Of a DNA stretch of 64,000 bases, positions 38,587 to 51,900 are shown piece after piece. The notes under the pieces are model-generated. The model was not told the DNA's origin and ran no database searches. It saw only the letters and a list, made by a program, of their open reading frames with translations. The stretch is taken from assembly GCA_019787685.1 (NCBI GenBank), contig JAHNUO010000009.1, positions 992,001-1,056,000 on the forward strand, written 5' to 3'. The position numbers and the translations under genes are program-made. Numbering within the stretch: position 1 is the first letter of the stretch; the number at the start of each line of letters is the position of its first letter. The stretch comes from Chiua virens (taxonomy: Eukaryota > Basidiomycota > Agaricomycetes > Boletales > Boletaceae).

Positions 38587-41246
38587 ATGGCAGAGGAAGT
38601 CACAGAACTACCAAAGCGCGACGTGCAAAACCATCTGCTCTTCGAATGTGCTTGGGAGGTCGTCAATAAGGTCGGCGGCATCTACACCGTCATCAAAACC
38701 AAAGTGCCCGTCACCGTCGCAGAGTATGGCGATCGATACACCCTCATCGGCCCTCTGATGTACAAAACTGCCCCGATGGAAGTCGAGGCGCAAGAGCCCA
38801 CCGATCCCGTGGTCGCAAGCACGCTAGATAGCATGCGCGTCCAGGGCGTTAAATGTCTGTACGGTCGATGGCTGATCGAGGGTGCTCCCCGCGTGCTCTT
38901 ATTCGACACAGGCAGCGCATTCCATCGACTTGATGAGTGGAAGGGCGACCTCTGGAACGTGGCTGGCATCCCTTCCCCGCCGCATGATACAGAGACCAAC
39001 GATACGATCATCTTTGGCTATCTCGTGGCGTGGTTCCTTGGCGAGGTGCGTGATCCGTTGTCTCCCGTCCCACACCACACTGACCGGCCCCGGCCGACGA
39101 TCGTGCAGTATGTGTCGCGACAGCTCCACACCGCTGTCGTTGCCCACTTTCATGAGTGGCAGGCTGGCGTCGCCATCCCTCTTTTCCGGAAACGACACGT
39201 TGATGTCACAACCGTGTTCACGACCCACGCTACCCTCCTCGGGCGCTACCTTTGTGCAGGGAGTGTCGACTTTTACAACAACCTCCAGTACTTTGATGTG
39301 GATCACGAAGCCGGCAAGCGGGGTATATACCACCGCTATTGCATCGAACGTGCTTCGGTACATTGCTCGGACGTGTTCACGACGGTATCAGACATCACAG
39401 CATACGAGGCGGAGCATCTTTTGAAGCGCAAGCCAGACGGTATCTTACCCAATGGTCTCAACGTCGTTAAATTCCAGGCGATGCACGAGTTCCAGAATTT
39501 GCACGCTACCGCAAAAGCCAAGATACACGAATTTGTCCGAGGTCACTTTTATGGCCACTATGATTTCGACCTCGAGAATACTCTATACGTCCGTCCGTTG
39601 CGTTGTTATCTCGTACACATTGGTGAAATCGCTAACAGATGTTCATTGCTGGTCGATACGAGTATCGAAACAAGGGGGTGGACATGTTCATCGAGTCTCT
39701 CGCACGTGAGTATGTCCCGGTGATGTTATAATTTTTTTTTGTTTTCTACGTTACCGACAGGTCTTAACTACCGCCTTCAACAATCTGGCTCGAAGACGAC
39801 AATTGTTGCGTTCATCATCATGCCGGCTGCCACAAACTCCTACACGGTTGACGCGCTCAAAGGACAAGCGGCTATGAAACAATTGAAGGATACGGTGACT
39901 GAAATACAGCACCGAATCGGTGCTCGTTTGTTCGAACATGCTGCACGGTATAATGGCGGGTATGTGTTGTCAATGATAGACCCTGGATAGCTCGGAGGTA
40001 ATCTTATTCTTGATCACATAGGGATGGGAAGATGAACCTTCAACCAGAGAATCTCTTGTCCGCCGAGGACCAGGTGCTGCTGAAGCGGCGGATATTTGCG
40101 CTCAAGCGTGCCACATTCCCTCCGATCGTGACGCACAACATGGCGGATGATGCGAACGACCCGGTTTTGAACCAACTCCGCCGCGTCAAATTGTTCAATG
40201 CCCCATCTGACAGGGTCAAAGTGATTTTCCACCCAGATTTCTTGAATTCGAACAACCCGATCTTGGGTCTGGACTATGAGGAGTTCGTGCGAGGGTGTCA
40301 CCTCGGCGTGTTCCCGAGCTACTACGAGCCATGGGGCTACACACCAGCAGAGTGTACAGTCGTGAGTAATGCGTTCGTTCTGAGGATGACAAAGTGGCTG
40401 ACTGTGAGATGAGATGGGTGTCCCGTCTGTCACCACCAATTTATCAGGGTTCGGGTGTTTCATGCAGGATCTTATCGAACGGCCCGAGGACGAAGGCTGT
40501 TACATTGTCGATCGGCGAATGCAGTCTATCGAGGACTCTATGAATAACCTGACCGACTTCATGTTCCAATTCGCTAATAAGACGCGACGACAGCGGATTA
40601 ACCAACGTAACAAGGTGGAGCGATTGAGTCCACTGTTGGACTGGAAGAACCTTGGCGTGGAGTACTCCAAATCGAGGCAGTTGGCGTTAAGGCGGGCGTA
40701 TCCTGATGCATTCCTCAATGCGAACGGTGAAATTGATGACGAAGATGCTGCCTGGTTTGGAGCAAGCATTGAGCGATTCTTGCCCTCGGCTCCTGCCAGC
40801 CCTCGTTTGCGGATGTCCGGGGTAGCCACACCAGGAGACATGGGGACGTTGACGGAGGAGGTGAGCTGGCAAGGGGTGTAGAAGGCAAATACTGACTCTA
40901 CACCCCCGCTTATCAGATGCAGCGACTGAACACGAGCGATTACCGTGGGTACAATTGGCCCGGGTCGGCCGAAGATGAAGAAGACGGGTATCCGTTGTGA
41001 GTGACTGTCCTTATCAAGGTTAAATCACCCACTGATCGTCACTGTCCCGCGTGTCACGATGCCGGTGACAGCCCGCTGGTGATGAAGGTCCGTTCACGCT
41101 CGGGGTCCGTGCACTCTGGGGTAAGCACACCCGGTGGAGGTGCATTCAAGAGTTTGAGCGAAGGGGACCTTCAAAAGGCGGACGCGGCACTGAGCCAGGT
41201 GAACGGGGCGGCTACCCCGGCAGAGCCAGAGGCTGTGAGAATGTAA
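38587..41246 (+). CDS. GSY1: Glycogen synthase
   Basis: UDP-glucose-dependent glycogen synthase (GT3), cytosolic. Exons: 38587-39045, 39109-39588, 39639-39705, 39761-39959, 40022-40361, 40414-40860, 40917-40996, 41072-41246 (748 aa), close to the fungal length. The N-terminal donor-loop motif [81 protein letters not shown], and the C-terminal catalytic [12 protein letters not shown] then [16 protein letters not shown] are all present. The Ser/Arg-rich C-terminal tail ([18 protein letters not shown]) is where fungal enzymes are phosphorylated and inhibited. Starts 284 bp after the TMEM19-like gene on the same strand. Confidence 0.96.
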
Positions 41247-41527
41247 GCGTGAATGACTGTGATGGCACATGCTCGGATATGTATCTACTGGTAGATTCTT
41301 GTACTTTTGTGGTTGGCTCTCCCATCTCTTGGAGAAAGTGCGACCCGGGTCTCTCCGACAGATCCTAGCCGAGTACAGCAATTTTCCTACTTTTATTTCC
41401 GATCCACCATCACTGCTTTCCATCATTTTGCAACTCTGCCCATCGTCGTTGACAGCGACGACGCCCTCTTTGTCGCTCTCGCCGTCGCTGGCGAGCTTTT
41501 GATACCATAAGCGCACCGCATCCAACG

Positions 41528-43488
41528 ATGAAGACAATTCAGAAGCGGATCTACACCGCTCTACCCCGCGCTGTCTCGTCTCCTTCGACATCGGCCAGTG
41601 CGATTTCCAGAGTTCGCTCCAACTCGGCGTCGTCGTCTCGCTCGTTGTACACAGCAAACTCTGGCTCGGGGCCCCTCGCTTTCTTTGATTCGCCCCCACC
41701 TTCCTCACCACCCCCCAGTTCTCGCCCCGGCAATCCTCATGTCCTTTCCACATCGCGCCTACCCGTCAAAGCGGAGGGCGAGGGCTCGTCCCATTCAACG
41801 AACCCACATTCGCACAACTCGCCCCACGGGCAGGGCCAGACGTCTGGCCAACCACCGTTCTCCCTCGCACTCACATCACCACAGGCGAACTCCTCTTCGC
41901 CTCCCGTCGTCTCACATCCCTCTGCGGGATTTTTCCCGTATTCCTCCTTTCCTCCTATCCCATTTTGCAATGTTTCGCTCTCTGATCAGTCCGACTCGCA
42001 TCCGCGTGTCAAGCGACACCGCATGCGATACCACCTCGATGTCGGTGCGTATGGAATCCCGAAACATGCAAAGAAGCCTGCGAAATCAGGCATGGCCAGC
42101 TCGGGTGTCTCGGCCGGGCGTTTCTTTCAGGACGCACCGGCAGAGGACCTCAGTCTTGCTGTCCAAGTAGGCGAGGATGCCTACTTTATTCGCGAAAATG
42201 CCATGGGCGTGGCTGATGGTGTCGGTGGCTGGTCACGAGCCAAAGGTGTGTGGACTCGTTCATGGTCTTATTAAACTCAATCTTACGCCAAATGGTCTAG
42301 ATTCTTGCGTGCGTACATCGCAAGACCCTTCGCCCAGTGCTCTTTTTGCTCGCCGTTTGATGCATCACTGTTCGGCTGATGCCTTAGATGCCGATGTTGC
42401 CGCTTCTCAGAAGCGAGAAGTTTCCCCGGTCCGCAGTGTGTCACCAAGACGTACAGGAGGCACAGCCCTGAATGATTCCTGGCCGTGGAATGCTGACATA
42501 GACGAGCTCAACGAACAGCTGGAAGATTCGCTCGAGGACCTTGAGGACGGCTTGGATATTCTCATGATTCTCGAACACGCGTACGAAAAAACGATTAAAG
42601 CGCATGTCGTGGCGGAAGAGTCCCATCCAGCCGCATCTGTAGCGCAGCCGCCCTCACTTGTTTCCATTCCAGAAGACCATCCTCTTTCCACAGTCCCCGG
42701 TGATGCCGTTGCTGTATCTTCGATTTCCTCCATACCCCCTGAGATCCCCGTCGTACCGCAGCCAAAAACGGTTCCATTGAAGACGGGTTCTTCGACAGCC
42801 CTTGTCGCGGTGCTTCAACATTCACGACGACCGACACCTGAATCATCTCCGTATCACCCGTGGCTATTCAATTTTCCGGTGCCAACAAAGCCCACATACG
42901 ATGCAGTGCTCAAGATCGCACACTTAGGCGACTGCATGGGTATGCTTGTTCGAGATGAGCACATTGCTTGGCGCAGTTCCGAGATGTGGTGGGCGTTCAA
43001 CACACCGGTACAACTCGGGCCGAGTTCTTCCGCCCGACCAAGCGATGCACAGATTCTCGAGTTGCCTGTGCAAGCAGATGATATTCTCATCCTCGCGAGC
43101 GATGGGCTGAGCGATAACTTGTGGGATTCGGAGGTGCTGGATGAGGTAGTACGATTTAAAAGGTCGTTCCTGAAGGACACGGAGCAGGGAACGGGGAAGG
43201 GTCTTCTTTGTCGGAGGACACTTGCGGGCATGTTGAGCGAGGCGTTGTGCTCAAGGGCCCGTCGGGTATCGGAGAGGAAGGGTTTTTCTGCCGACGACGA
43301 CGGTGAGGTGGAAGACGAGATACCATTTGCGCGACGCGCAAGGGAACAGGGAAAGTCTTTCAGAGGCGGTAAAATTGATGGTGAGTATCGATTGCCCCAC
43401 TCCATACGCTGAGTTCTGAGACGGAACTACAGATATCTCCGTGTTGGTGGCAGTCGTGTCTCCAGCGCCAGACTTGACGCTCAACTAG
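41528..43488 (+). CDS. PTC7: PP2C-type protein phosphatase, Ptc7-like
   Basis: Mn/Mg-dependent Ser/Thr phosphatase of the PPTC7 group, usually mitochondrial (coenzyme Q biosynthesis) or nuclear-envelope in fungi. Exons: 41528-42245, 42301-43380, 43433-43488 (617 aa). The N-terminus is basic and rich in Ser/Arg (MKTIQKRIYTALPRAVSSPS), compatible with a mitochondrial presequence. Motifs: VGEDAYFIRENAMGVADGVGGW (first metal Asp), GSSTALVAVL, IAHLGDCMGMLV, ILILASDGLSDNLWD and, after the last intron, IDDISVLVAVV (metal Asp). A long low-complexity insertion (about residues 265-400, acidic then Pro-rich) separates the first two blocks, making it larger than yeast Ptc7. Confidence 0.92.
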
Positions 43489-43700
43489 GTCGCTGATTGG
43501 TTTGTGGCATTGCTAGTTTACTTTGCACCTGTACAACGTTCGTTTGTATCCTATTGAATCGCTGTATAGATATACATGGTACAAGGAACAGTATTTCTAG
43601 TCTTATTTTATGCGTATATGCGATTGAATTGATCCAGAGCGTTGAAAGTGACGACAAGGCAGCATCGATTGGTGTATATAGTACATTTGACGACATGCGT

Positions 43701-44720
43701 CTAACTAACATCCATGGCTTCGCCCGTGATAGGGGTGATCTGTTCGTCGACGATCAAGTTTCTAATGCTCTCGCTCTTCCAAGCTGTCGTTCCCCGTCTG
43801 AATGTATACTGGCGCTCTTTTGCGACACGTTCGTTGGGTTTGACAAAGTTGCGCAGTGTCTCGGTGCCTGCAGCAGTGATGATGCATGCATCGACGTTGG
43901 ATCCTGAGCCAAGATCATTGAAAATACCAGCTGAGATGGCAGCGGTCACTAGCTGAAGGGCTTCCTCCCGCTGTACATGGTGACGTCAGCCCTGAACGTC
44001 TCGGAGTCCAAGCTCGCATTACCGTCATGTTGGGCTTCCAACTGCTTTCAAAGACGGCCATCGCTGCCAAGCTTCCCGAACCCATTGTCACATACGGAAG
44101 TTTGTCGGTGGAACCGTGAGGATGGATCGTAAAGAGTTGTGGGCCGGTGATGTCGACACCCCCAAGGACGAGTGCGGCACCGATCTGCCCTTGGTGTCTG
44201 AAAGCAAAAAGGTCAGCACTATGGTGGATAGATAAATGAACGAGGCGTACCGCCATAGATGCTGTTTCAGCATCGTCATCGCGGTGACCACGCGCGGCTT
44301 CCTGCCCGTCGAGAGCGCGTGGAGTTCCATGTTGGATGAGATCATGGCAGTGACGAATTCAGTGTCTGCGGCGGTCCCCGCACCGCAACAACGGATGGAC
44401 TCTGAGATGTAGTGTATCTAAGGTGGATGAACACATGGAAATCTGATGGTGTTGCGACAACGCTTACCTTTTCGCAGTTCTTGTCGGCGACGATCTCGCC
44501 TTCGGTCGCGCGTGTGTCTGCGCCGAGGGCGATGCCATCTTTGAAGAGGCAGCCTACAATGGTGGTACCGGTGCTGGTCGCCTTGGGTAGGGGCAGTCCT
44601 TTTTCCGCCAGAAAGTGATTCCTAGGTGGGGTCACGATTGGATAACAGTAAGGATCGCGAACGCGCGCACCGTATCGAGTTTGAGAAGTTGAAACCAGAT
44701 GGTCTGTAGACGTTGTCCAT
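43701..44720 (-). CDS. PUP1: 20S proteasome subunit beta-2 (trypsin-like)
   Basis: Catalytic beta subunit of the 20S proteasome. Exons: 44720-44671, 44621-44468, 44417-44251, 44197-44023, 43970-43701 (271 aa, as expected for Pup1). The propeptide ends at [11 protein letters not shown], exposing the nucleophile Thr after processing. [16 protein letters not shown] ([22 protein letters not shown]), [20 protein letters not shown] and [12 protein letters not shown] are the family blocks, and the C-terminal extension wraps the neighbouring subunit. The first exon ([16 protein letters not shown]) is joined across a 49-nt intron whose phase fits RNHFLAEKG. Convergent with the Ptc7-like gene and divergent from the BAR gene. 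Confidence 0.95.
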
Positions 44721-44914
44721 GGTCGTCGCCGTCGTTGTCGATGTGCAGTTATGACCGTATGAGTATCAAGAACAAGGTATACGCGTCCCCGCGAGAGCTG
44801 GACTGATGGCACCGCTTTACTTCCTTTGTGCGACGAACCCCGGACAGCCTCCATCATCGTTCACGACAACCGCCAAACTGCTGCGCCCGCATCCAAACTC
44901 CAGCGAGCAAGACA
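44721..44914. promoter_or_regulatory. Shared divergent promoter region
   Basis: 194 bp between the start codons of PUP1 (-) and the BAR-domain gene (+). No proteasome-associated control element or other known site could be recognised with confidence by eye. Confidence 0.35.
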
Positions 44915-46149
44915 ATGGAACATTGGACGAAACTTCAATCGAGCCTTTCGACCCTCAACCTTGGCCAGTCGGCCAACAAATTGGCAAAGGGTTTCAACTC
45001 GAGCGTTCAGGCGACGCGAGAACGTCTCGGCCAAATTGCACCTGAAGAAATCACAGAATTGCCCCAAGGTGCGTTACGTTCGACGCAATGCGAGTAGGGC
45101 TCTGACATGCCCCTTGCAGAGTATAAAGACCTCGAGACCCGCGTCGACGCGCTGCGTCAGGCCCATCTGGCCATGCTCAAGTAAGAGACCGCAGCGAATG
45201 CGGGGTCGTGTCTGATGCCCTCTTGACCCAGGATCACCAGGGCCTACGAATTTGAGTCCTACGACTACCCGACTCAAATTCAAGAGTCGATCACAGAGCT
45301 CTCGACCACCATCGGTCATGGCATCACCAATTTTGCTGCGACGAACCTCAAGGGGACGAATCTCCCCGCGCCGAACCCTCTTCCCCCGGCGGAGGCACAG
45401 CACAAGACACTCCCTCATGCACTCGGTCGGGCGGCCACGACTGCAGCCACGGTGCTGACTGCGGCACCAGGCGGGGTGGATGACAAATTTGGACAGGCGT
45501 TGGCCTTGTATGCGGGTGCTTGGGAGAACATCGCTGGTGCGCGCGTCGAGCAGGACGACGCGATTCAGAGGCAGTACCTCTACCCATGGCAGACGACATT
45601 GTCAGCCTCGATCAACGTCGCCATGAAAGCCCGTCAGGCAGTTCGTGCGAGCAGACTCGAACTCGATGCGGCGAAACAATCGTAAGAGGCCGCCTACGTA
45701 CCCGTTTCACTGACTGAGCACCGCCTCAGGTTGAAAACCGCAAGTCCTGCTAGACAAGAACAGGCAAAGCTGGACATTGAGAACGCAGAGGATGACCTCG
45801 TTCAGAAGACCGAGGTCGCCATCACACTCATGAAGACTGTTCTTGAAAACGTACGTCTACGTATCACTTTTTTGAATCAGCATCCAATTGCTCTCCAGCC
45901 CGAGCCACTCAAGAACTTGAACGAACTTATCAAAGCACAAGTAAGTGTGTGTCGTTGTCTACTGTTTTCAAAAGCCTCATGTCCGCTCAGTTGGTTTACT
46001 TTTCGTCTGCCGCCGAGGCACTCTCTTCCACACAGGGCGAGATAGAAGAATTGAGTGTGGCAGCGGAGGGTGAATACAGGTATCACAACCGTCATGTTCT
46101 GTTCATGTCACCATCTCACATTCACTCTAGAAAGTCTCGGGATCACTGA
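44915..46149 (+). CDS. GVP36: BAR-domain protein, Gvp36-like
   Basis: Membrane-curvature protein of Golgi/endocytic vesicles. Exons: 44915-45068, 45120-45180, 45232-45681, 45730-45850, 45899-45940, 45991-46079, 46131-46149 (311 aa), introns 48-51 nt. The start KLQSSLSTLNLGQSANKLAKGFNSS is the amphipathic N-terminus usual in this family. Then come APEEITELPQEYKDLE, the long helical BAR region with ITRAYEFESYDYPTQIQESI, LGRAATTAA, YLYPWQTTL, RQEQAKLDIENAEDDLVQKTEVAI and a final LVYFSSAAEALSSTQGEIEEL. The stop comes five codons into the last exon (KSRDH). Confidence 0.9.
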
Positions 46150-46629
46150 ATGACCGCATCACGCTTGCAATATGACCTGGGAGATGAATACATTCCTAAT
46201 GACTGTCTACAGGGGTGATTGTGTAGTATATTGGACATGTCTCCATTCCCTGAATCACTCGTAACAGTCAGACTTGAGTCTGCTGTCTGTCACTTTATGT
46301 AGTTCTCGAAACATTGTTTAAATACAATGATTCTGTGGTAATGTCATAGACAATATTTCCAATCTTCACCATTGCAAGCAATTTCTTGTTATTTGCCTCA
46401 TGCTCAGTTGCTCTTTGTTGGCTCCAGCTATTGAATAGTGAATGAACCTGATTGAGAATGTTTTGTGGCAGCTTTGTGGGGTCAAAAAGTGCAACACACC
46501 TGTCAGCAAATTATTTCTATAGTGATCCATTGGCATTTAGGTCATTAATATACAGGATGAGCATGCGTATACCCCAGGCTGGGTATTATCCCATGTATCC
46601 ACACACACACCCTGTATATACGTAGGGTA
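46150..46629. other. Intergenic flank left of the transposon nest
   Basis: 3' flank of the BAR-domain gene. No gene seen; base composition turns AT-rich before the Copia LTR remnant. Confidence 0.4.
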
Positions 46630-46722
46630 TGTTAGAACAAACTGGTTCTGAAGGACCAGGTTGTCCTGAGGGCAGAGTCACTGTTCCAGTGACTTACCTG
46701 ATGGTTATGCTCAAGACGATAT
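46630..46722 (-). mobile_element. Copia LTR, outer fragment
   Basis: Begins TGTTAGAACAAAC, the inverted counterpart of the LTR end TGTTGGAATATG at 60327 on the - strand. It stops exactly at the GATAT target duplication of the Gypsy insertion, and the rest of this LTR continues at 60056. Assignment rests on end symmetry and position. Confidence 0.5.
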
Positions 46723-47139
46723 CGTTACAATAGTTCCGGGTAGGACCTAGTGTAGCTGCAAAAGCACTAAGTACCAAGTGGTGGTGATAACTCTAACAAC
46801 CACCACTTGATACATGGTGCACTGAAAGAGTTTGAAGTGGGTTACTGGTCAGTGGATTGCTACCAGTGATACAAAGTAGAACTCAGGCATTGCTGAGTGT
46901 CCTGTTGGGAATCTATACCTGAAGGACCAAAGGTCAATAGGCAACTGCATGGGTGTACCCCCAGGTGGCAGTGCTGACACCCACACCTGCACCTGAGGAT
47001 ACACCCGCACCCTTGCCAAGGGTGCAGGTGTATCCTTGGATGTCCAAAACTGGCACCCAGGGGTACACCTGCACCCCAAGTACCCGTAGGGACCCAGATG
47101 CTACCATACACCTTGACCTTCTAACACTAAGACAGCGAG

Positions 47140-47390
47140 TGTGAGAGAGGATGGTGATGATGACATGAACACCACATTATCATGGTGTTCATGTTGTCAT
47201 CATTGTCATCATCATTGTTGGGTGAGGGTGACTTGGAGGGTGAGGACAACGAGGGTGAGTGAGGATGAGGATGAGGACACGAGCACCACGATAACACGGT
47301 GTTCATGTTGTTGTTGTTGTTGTTGTTGTTGTTGTCATTGCTGTCGGGTGAGGGTGAGGGCAAGGACAATGGGGGTGAGTGTTAAGACCA
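47140..47390. repeat. Minisatellite with hairpin and GTT run, first block
   Basis: Two adjacent units of about 110 bp, each with a hairpin-forming core (GAACACCACATTATCATGGT then GTTC; GAGCACCACGATAACACGGT then GTTC), a GTT/GTC microsatellite (nine GTT at 47308-47334) and a GGGTGAGGGTGAGG spacer. A third unit occurs at 47950-48080. Belongs to the hAT-like element interior. Confidence 0.7.
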
Positions 47391-47949
47391 GGTCTACTTG
47401 GGGTGTGAACTCTGGAACTCCAGAGTTATTCTTGTGGAGGGACTTGGCTTCACCGTGTGTGGTGTGCCCTTGTCATGAGTCTGTCCTTTATTTCAGAGAA
47501 CGGAGAGTGGAGGTGGGAGGTGGGACTTGACACTGAAGTGAAGTTGAGCAAAGGTAAGACCGTTGAGGTCTTTATGGAGTTCAGAGGGAATAGAAGGTAA
47601 AACTAATATTCAGACTGAGGGTACAAAGTCGGGGTACTACAGTTTATATACTTGGAGTGGAATGGAGATTAGTAACGGAGTTGGTAAGAAACTGAGTAAG
47701 ACAGTAATCAGGACAGTATGTAACCGGAGTGGAGTTGGGTATGTACAGAAGCTGGAGCTGTGCTGTTAAGCAAGACACAGGTTATTGCTAATGTAACACT
47801 AGTATGAAAAGAGACAAGAGGAATCAAGATGGTTCTAAGTAAGAAGTCTGGAGATCAGGAGTTGTGTCCGGAGAGAGATCATACTGGAGTTATGAAGGAG
47901 TAAACCTGGAGATCTCGGAGTTGGACTAATGAGATATATGGGATATGAC

Positions 47950-48080
47950 AGTGAGTGAGGACGATGGAGGTGAGGGTGAGGGTGAGGACGATGGGGGTAA
48001 GTGAGGACAAGAACGAGGACAACAATAGTACCACATTATCGTGGTGCTTGTGTTGTTGTTGTCATCGCCATTGTTGTCAG
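47950..48080. repeat. Minisatellite with hairpin and GTT run, second block
   Basis: Same unit as at 47140-47390: GGTGAGGGTGAGGACGATGG spacer, the hairpin TACCACATTATCGTGGTGC and a GTTGTTGTTGTCATCG run. Separated from the first block by about 560 bp of unrecognised sequence. Confidence 0.65.
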
Positions 48081-48188
48081 GAACTCAGAGAGGGGTGGCA
48101 TGCTGCACCACATCATTGCATTGTCATGTCGTGTTGTCTGTCTGCATCATGTGGGGTGAGAGGAGAGGAAGGGAGGCAAGGTTGTTGT

Positions 48189-48821
48189 TGAAGGTAATAA
48201 ATCCCAGCTGAAGTGCAGTACTCAGGGGATAGGGTGAAGGAATGTGATTCCATTTGACCCAGGGACAACGCTGAGTTGGTGAACGATGAGAAATGGTTTT
48301 TGAGTAGTCCAAGATGAATCCAGGGCAAATCCGGATTAAAACGGATGGAAAAGTGGACACGGCAGTCCGAATCTGGATCAATAAAACATGAGGAGAGTGA
48401 GAGAAAACAAACGTTGACTGAAAATGATGTGAGATAGATGGGCACGGGCAAAAGCTACTGTATTTTGTCAATACAGTGAATTTTATAGTCCTTGGGAATA
48501 CCCTCAGACTTGTCCTAAGTAAGGATAATAAAAAAAAGAAGGTTTTCATATGGTATAAAGTTCGAGAGGCACCTGAATGTCCCTGCAAGGGCTGCATGAC
48601 ATGGTCTAGCCAATGCTAAGTATGAATAAGGAGCATTAAAAATAAAATAAAAGAGTCCAAGACAAATCGAGCGTGGGTACAGCAATCTGGATGAGTTTGT
48701 CCATATGATCGAGCAAGTAACGATGGATTCAAGTGGACAGATGGTTTGGATTCAGATTCAGATGATTACAGTGAGTGGTGGGAATGTGCTTTACGAGCAC
48801 AAGGAATATCTATTCCTTACA
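48189..48821 (-). mobile_element. Solo LTR
   Basis: One of three copies of a 613-633 bp LTR (others 48932-49544 and 51804-52422), sharing TGAAGGTAATAAATCC at the left and ending CTTACA/CCTACA. It has no adjoining internal region of its own and is the most diverged of the three. Orientation is assigned from the gag-bearing element. Confidence 0.75.
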
Positions 48822-48931
48822 TTGTGTTGTCCATCATGTTTGGTGTGGTGGCACAAAGGAAGGAGGGTGGGTGAATGCAGGGAGGGTGAGTTGTGTTGAC
48901 AATGTAACAACGTGCTGCATTGTCATTGCAG

Positions 48932-51900
48932 TGAAGGTAATAAATCCCGGCTGTAGTGCAATACTCAGGGGGATTGAAAGCAATAGAAAGAGGGTGAAGG
49001 AATGCGATTCTGTTTGACCCAGGGACAATGCTGAGTTGGTGAACGACGAGGAATGGTTTTTGAGTAGTCTGAGATGAATCCGGGGTGAATCCGGATTAAA
49101 ACAGATAGAAAAGTGGACACGGTAGTCCGATCTGGATTGAGAAAATATGAGGAGAGCGAGAGAAAACAAATGTCGACCGAAAACAATGTGAGACAGATGC
49201 ACACGGGCAAAAGCTACTGTATTTTGTCAATACAGTGAATTTATAGTCCTCGGGAATACCCTCAGACTCATCCTAAGTAAGGATAATAATAAAAAGAAGG
49301 TTTTCGTACGGTATAAAGTTCAAGAGGCACCCGAATGTCCCTGCAAGGGCTGCGTGACATGGTCTAGCCAATGCTAAGTACGAATAAGGAGCATCAAAAA
49401 TAAAATAAAAGAGTCTGAGGCAAATCGGGCGCAGATACAGCAATCCGGATGAGTTCACACAAGCAGACAGATCAGGATTGGGATCGGGTGACGACAGGGT
49501 GCGGAAACGTGCTATGCGAGCACAGGGAATACCTATTCCCTACAGCACGTTTGAAGAGCAGAAGTGGTACGTAGCAGATGAGGGCACAAATTCTAGATGG
49601 TTGCAATAACGAAGTGGTGAATTGAGTGGTAGAAGAAATGAATGGACTATACGATTGTGTCTTGGTTTTTCTATACAGAGATAGAGATCTGCTGGATGAA
49701 TACCGGGGATGAAACAGAGACGAAACAGATATCAAAAGAATGATTTCAATGACTGAAATTGTGAAAATGCGAAAAGTTGCGTGTGGAAACCGAGGTGGTC
49801 TTGTAGACCCCTCCCCCCTGGGTAGGCCATATCTGATGACCTCCCAGTCATCCGGATAATGCTGTGGAGAAAGAGTGAGGGCGTCTCAATGATAGTAAAA
49901 ACAAAAACAAATGGTCAGATTCCCGGATTGAAGGGAAAATGTGACCGAACAGTGTCGGCCGGGTCATCGAATAAACCTGATGTGAGCAGAGATGGCTAAA
50001 GCATAAACTGAAATGAAAAGACGCATGCATTAGTGTAAAATTGAGAGAGAGGGAAACAGATTGGGAGAGCAGCGAAGGGCATGTGTAGTTTCGATAACCA
50101 GCTCAGAACCGATTGAACTGGTGAGGTATGGGTCCTCAGATACGGCTGTAAATGTAGAGGTGGCGGCTCGGATGAGATGGGTGGTGGCATGGTTGCGGAA
50201 GCGAGGGGCGAGGTTGATAGCAGCGAGGGCAGTTTGTTGAAAAAGAATGAGGGTGATGGGCGTGGCTGCAATGTGTGCACTTCATGGTGCATAGGAACTG
50301 CGCAGAAGAGTGCATTTAGCTTTGATACCCGGCCAGAAACCAATTGACCCAGCAAGGTACTACAAATCCTCAGATACAGCTGTAAATGCAGCAACAGCAG
50401 TTCGGATGTGATAGGCAATGGGACAGCTTTAGGGATGAGAGACCAACTGGGCAATGCGGGTGGTGATGGATCTGACATGATCCAAGCTATCTGGATAGAT
50501 GTTTTCAGTGATGTGGCCGGCGTGCTGCTATCGCAAACAGATGGCGATGATGGTGGATCTGGTGGTGTTAAAACAGTTGTGTCTTCTGGAGGCAAGTGAG
50601 GTGGTCGTGCTAAGCCAGGTGGGTGAGAGGGAAGTGAGTGGGATGAGAGTATGTGCCCAGTTGGCCGTTTTGTCATAGCCAAAAACATCGATCTGCTGAG
50701 CTGCAATCCAGTACTATGTGATGGATGGGTAAGTGGTGATGTGAGGTTCATTGGTGGCAACTTCATAGTCATCCGAGGTGACAGAGGTGGCAAGGTTGGT
50801 GTGGTCAATGGTGAGAGCAATGGGGTGGATGAGTCAGGTTGCGACGTATCCGAAGAGGGCAAAGGCAGTTGGATTGGTCATGGTGATGGACCCAAGAGCA
50901 TCCGGATTGATGTATGCATGAGTACGTCCGGTGGCAGAGAGATTGTGCCTGAGGAGGGTGAGCGTAGTGGGTGAGATGTGTTGGGGCGATCCGGTTCATC
51001 TTGCTCCTGTGTTTCAGCATGCAGTACTGCAAATTCGACAGCTGTGAGAGGCAAAGGATCAGCACAGACGGGGTCGACTGAGACATTACTGGGTTGCTCA
51101 GGATTGCATTCTACTATTCTTGAATAGACCTGAACAAAATCACTTCGCGGCGTGTGATCTGCTAGATTTGACAAGGTGGACACTGAGGCAAGGATGGGGT
51201 CGGTGGTGATGTCAATGGATGGTTCTGGAACGTAAAGTGGGTAGTTGTCGTCGTATGATGAGTACCAGTGCTGGACATCTGCTACGAACGTTGACCAATC
51301 CAGCTGCACTGCGAGTACTTGCTGTGATGTCCGCCATAGCTCAGCATCTTCTGGGTAGGCATACCAGATTGCTGTATTAATCTTCTGTGCATCCGTGAGT
51401 CCGATGCTCGTAGCTAACTGATCGACGTGTTTCAAAAAGGCAGGTAGCTGTGATGGAATGGTTGTGTCGAAATGTGGGGCACTAGAGGCAGTCCGGAAGG
51501 GCAGCTGTAGGAGATATCCAGGTGATGGCATAGTAACAACTCGGATGGTGGCGCAGGTCCCTGTGTGCCATGACAGGTGTGTTGTCTGACTCGTCTGACG
51601 TCACTTAGAGTTCTGCGGCAGTGTAAGGGTAGTGGTGCAGGGTTCAATAGGGACGATTCGGATGCTATGCAAGGAGGTGTTAACCGAGGCAGAAATTTTC
51701 TGAGAAGTGAAGCGAAGGTGTGTCGTGAGTGAGGTGAATAATGAGTGGATGGGTTGTCATTGTCTGTACCAACTTCTGGAAGTCCCTCACGGTGGGCTCC
51801 AGTTGAAGGTAATAAATCCTGGCTGTAGTGCAATACTCAGGGGGATTGAAAGCAATAGAAAGAGGGTGAAGGAATGCAATTCCGTTCGACCCAGGGACAA

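Noticed and set aside
48189..49544. Copies A and B of the LTR as the two ends of one short element
   Set aside because: Only about 110 bp lies between them and it resembles the surrounding hAT-like sequence; the gag region lies between B and C instead.
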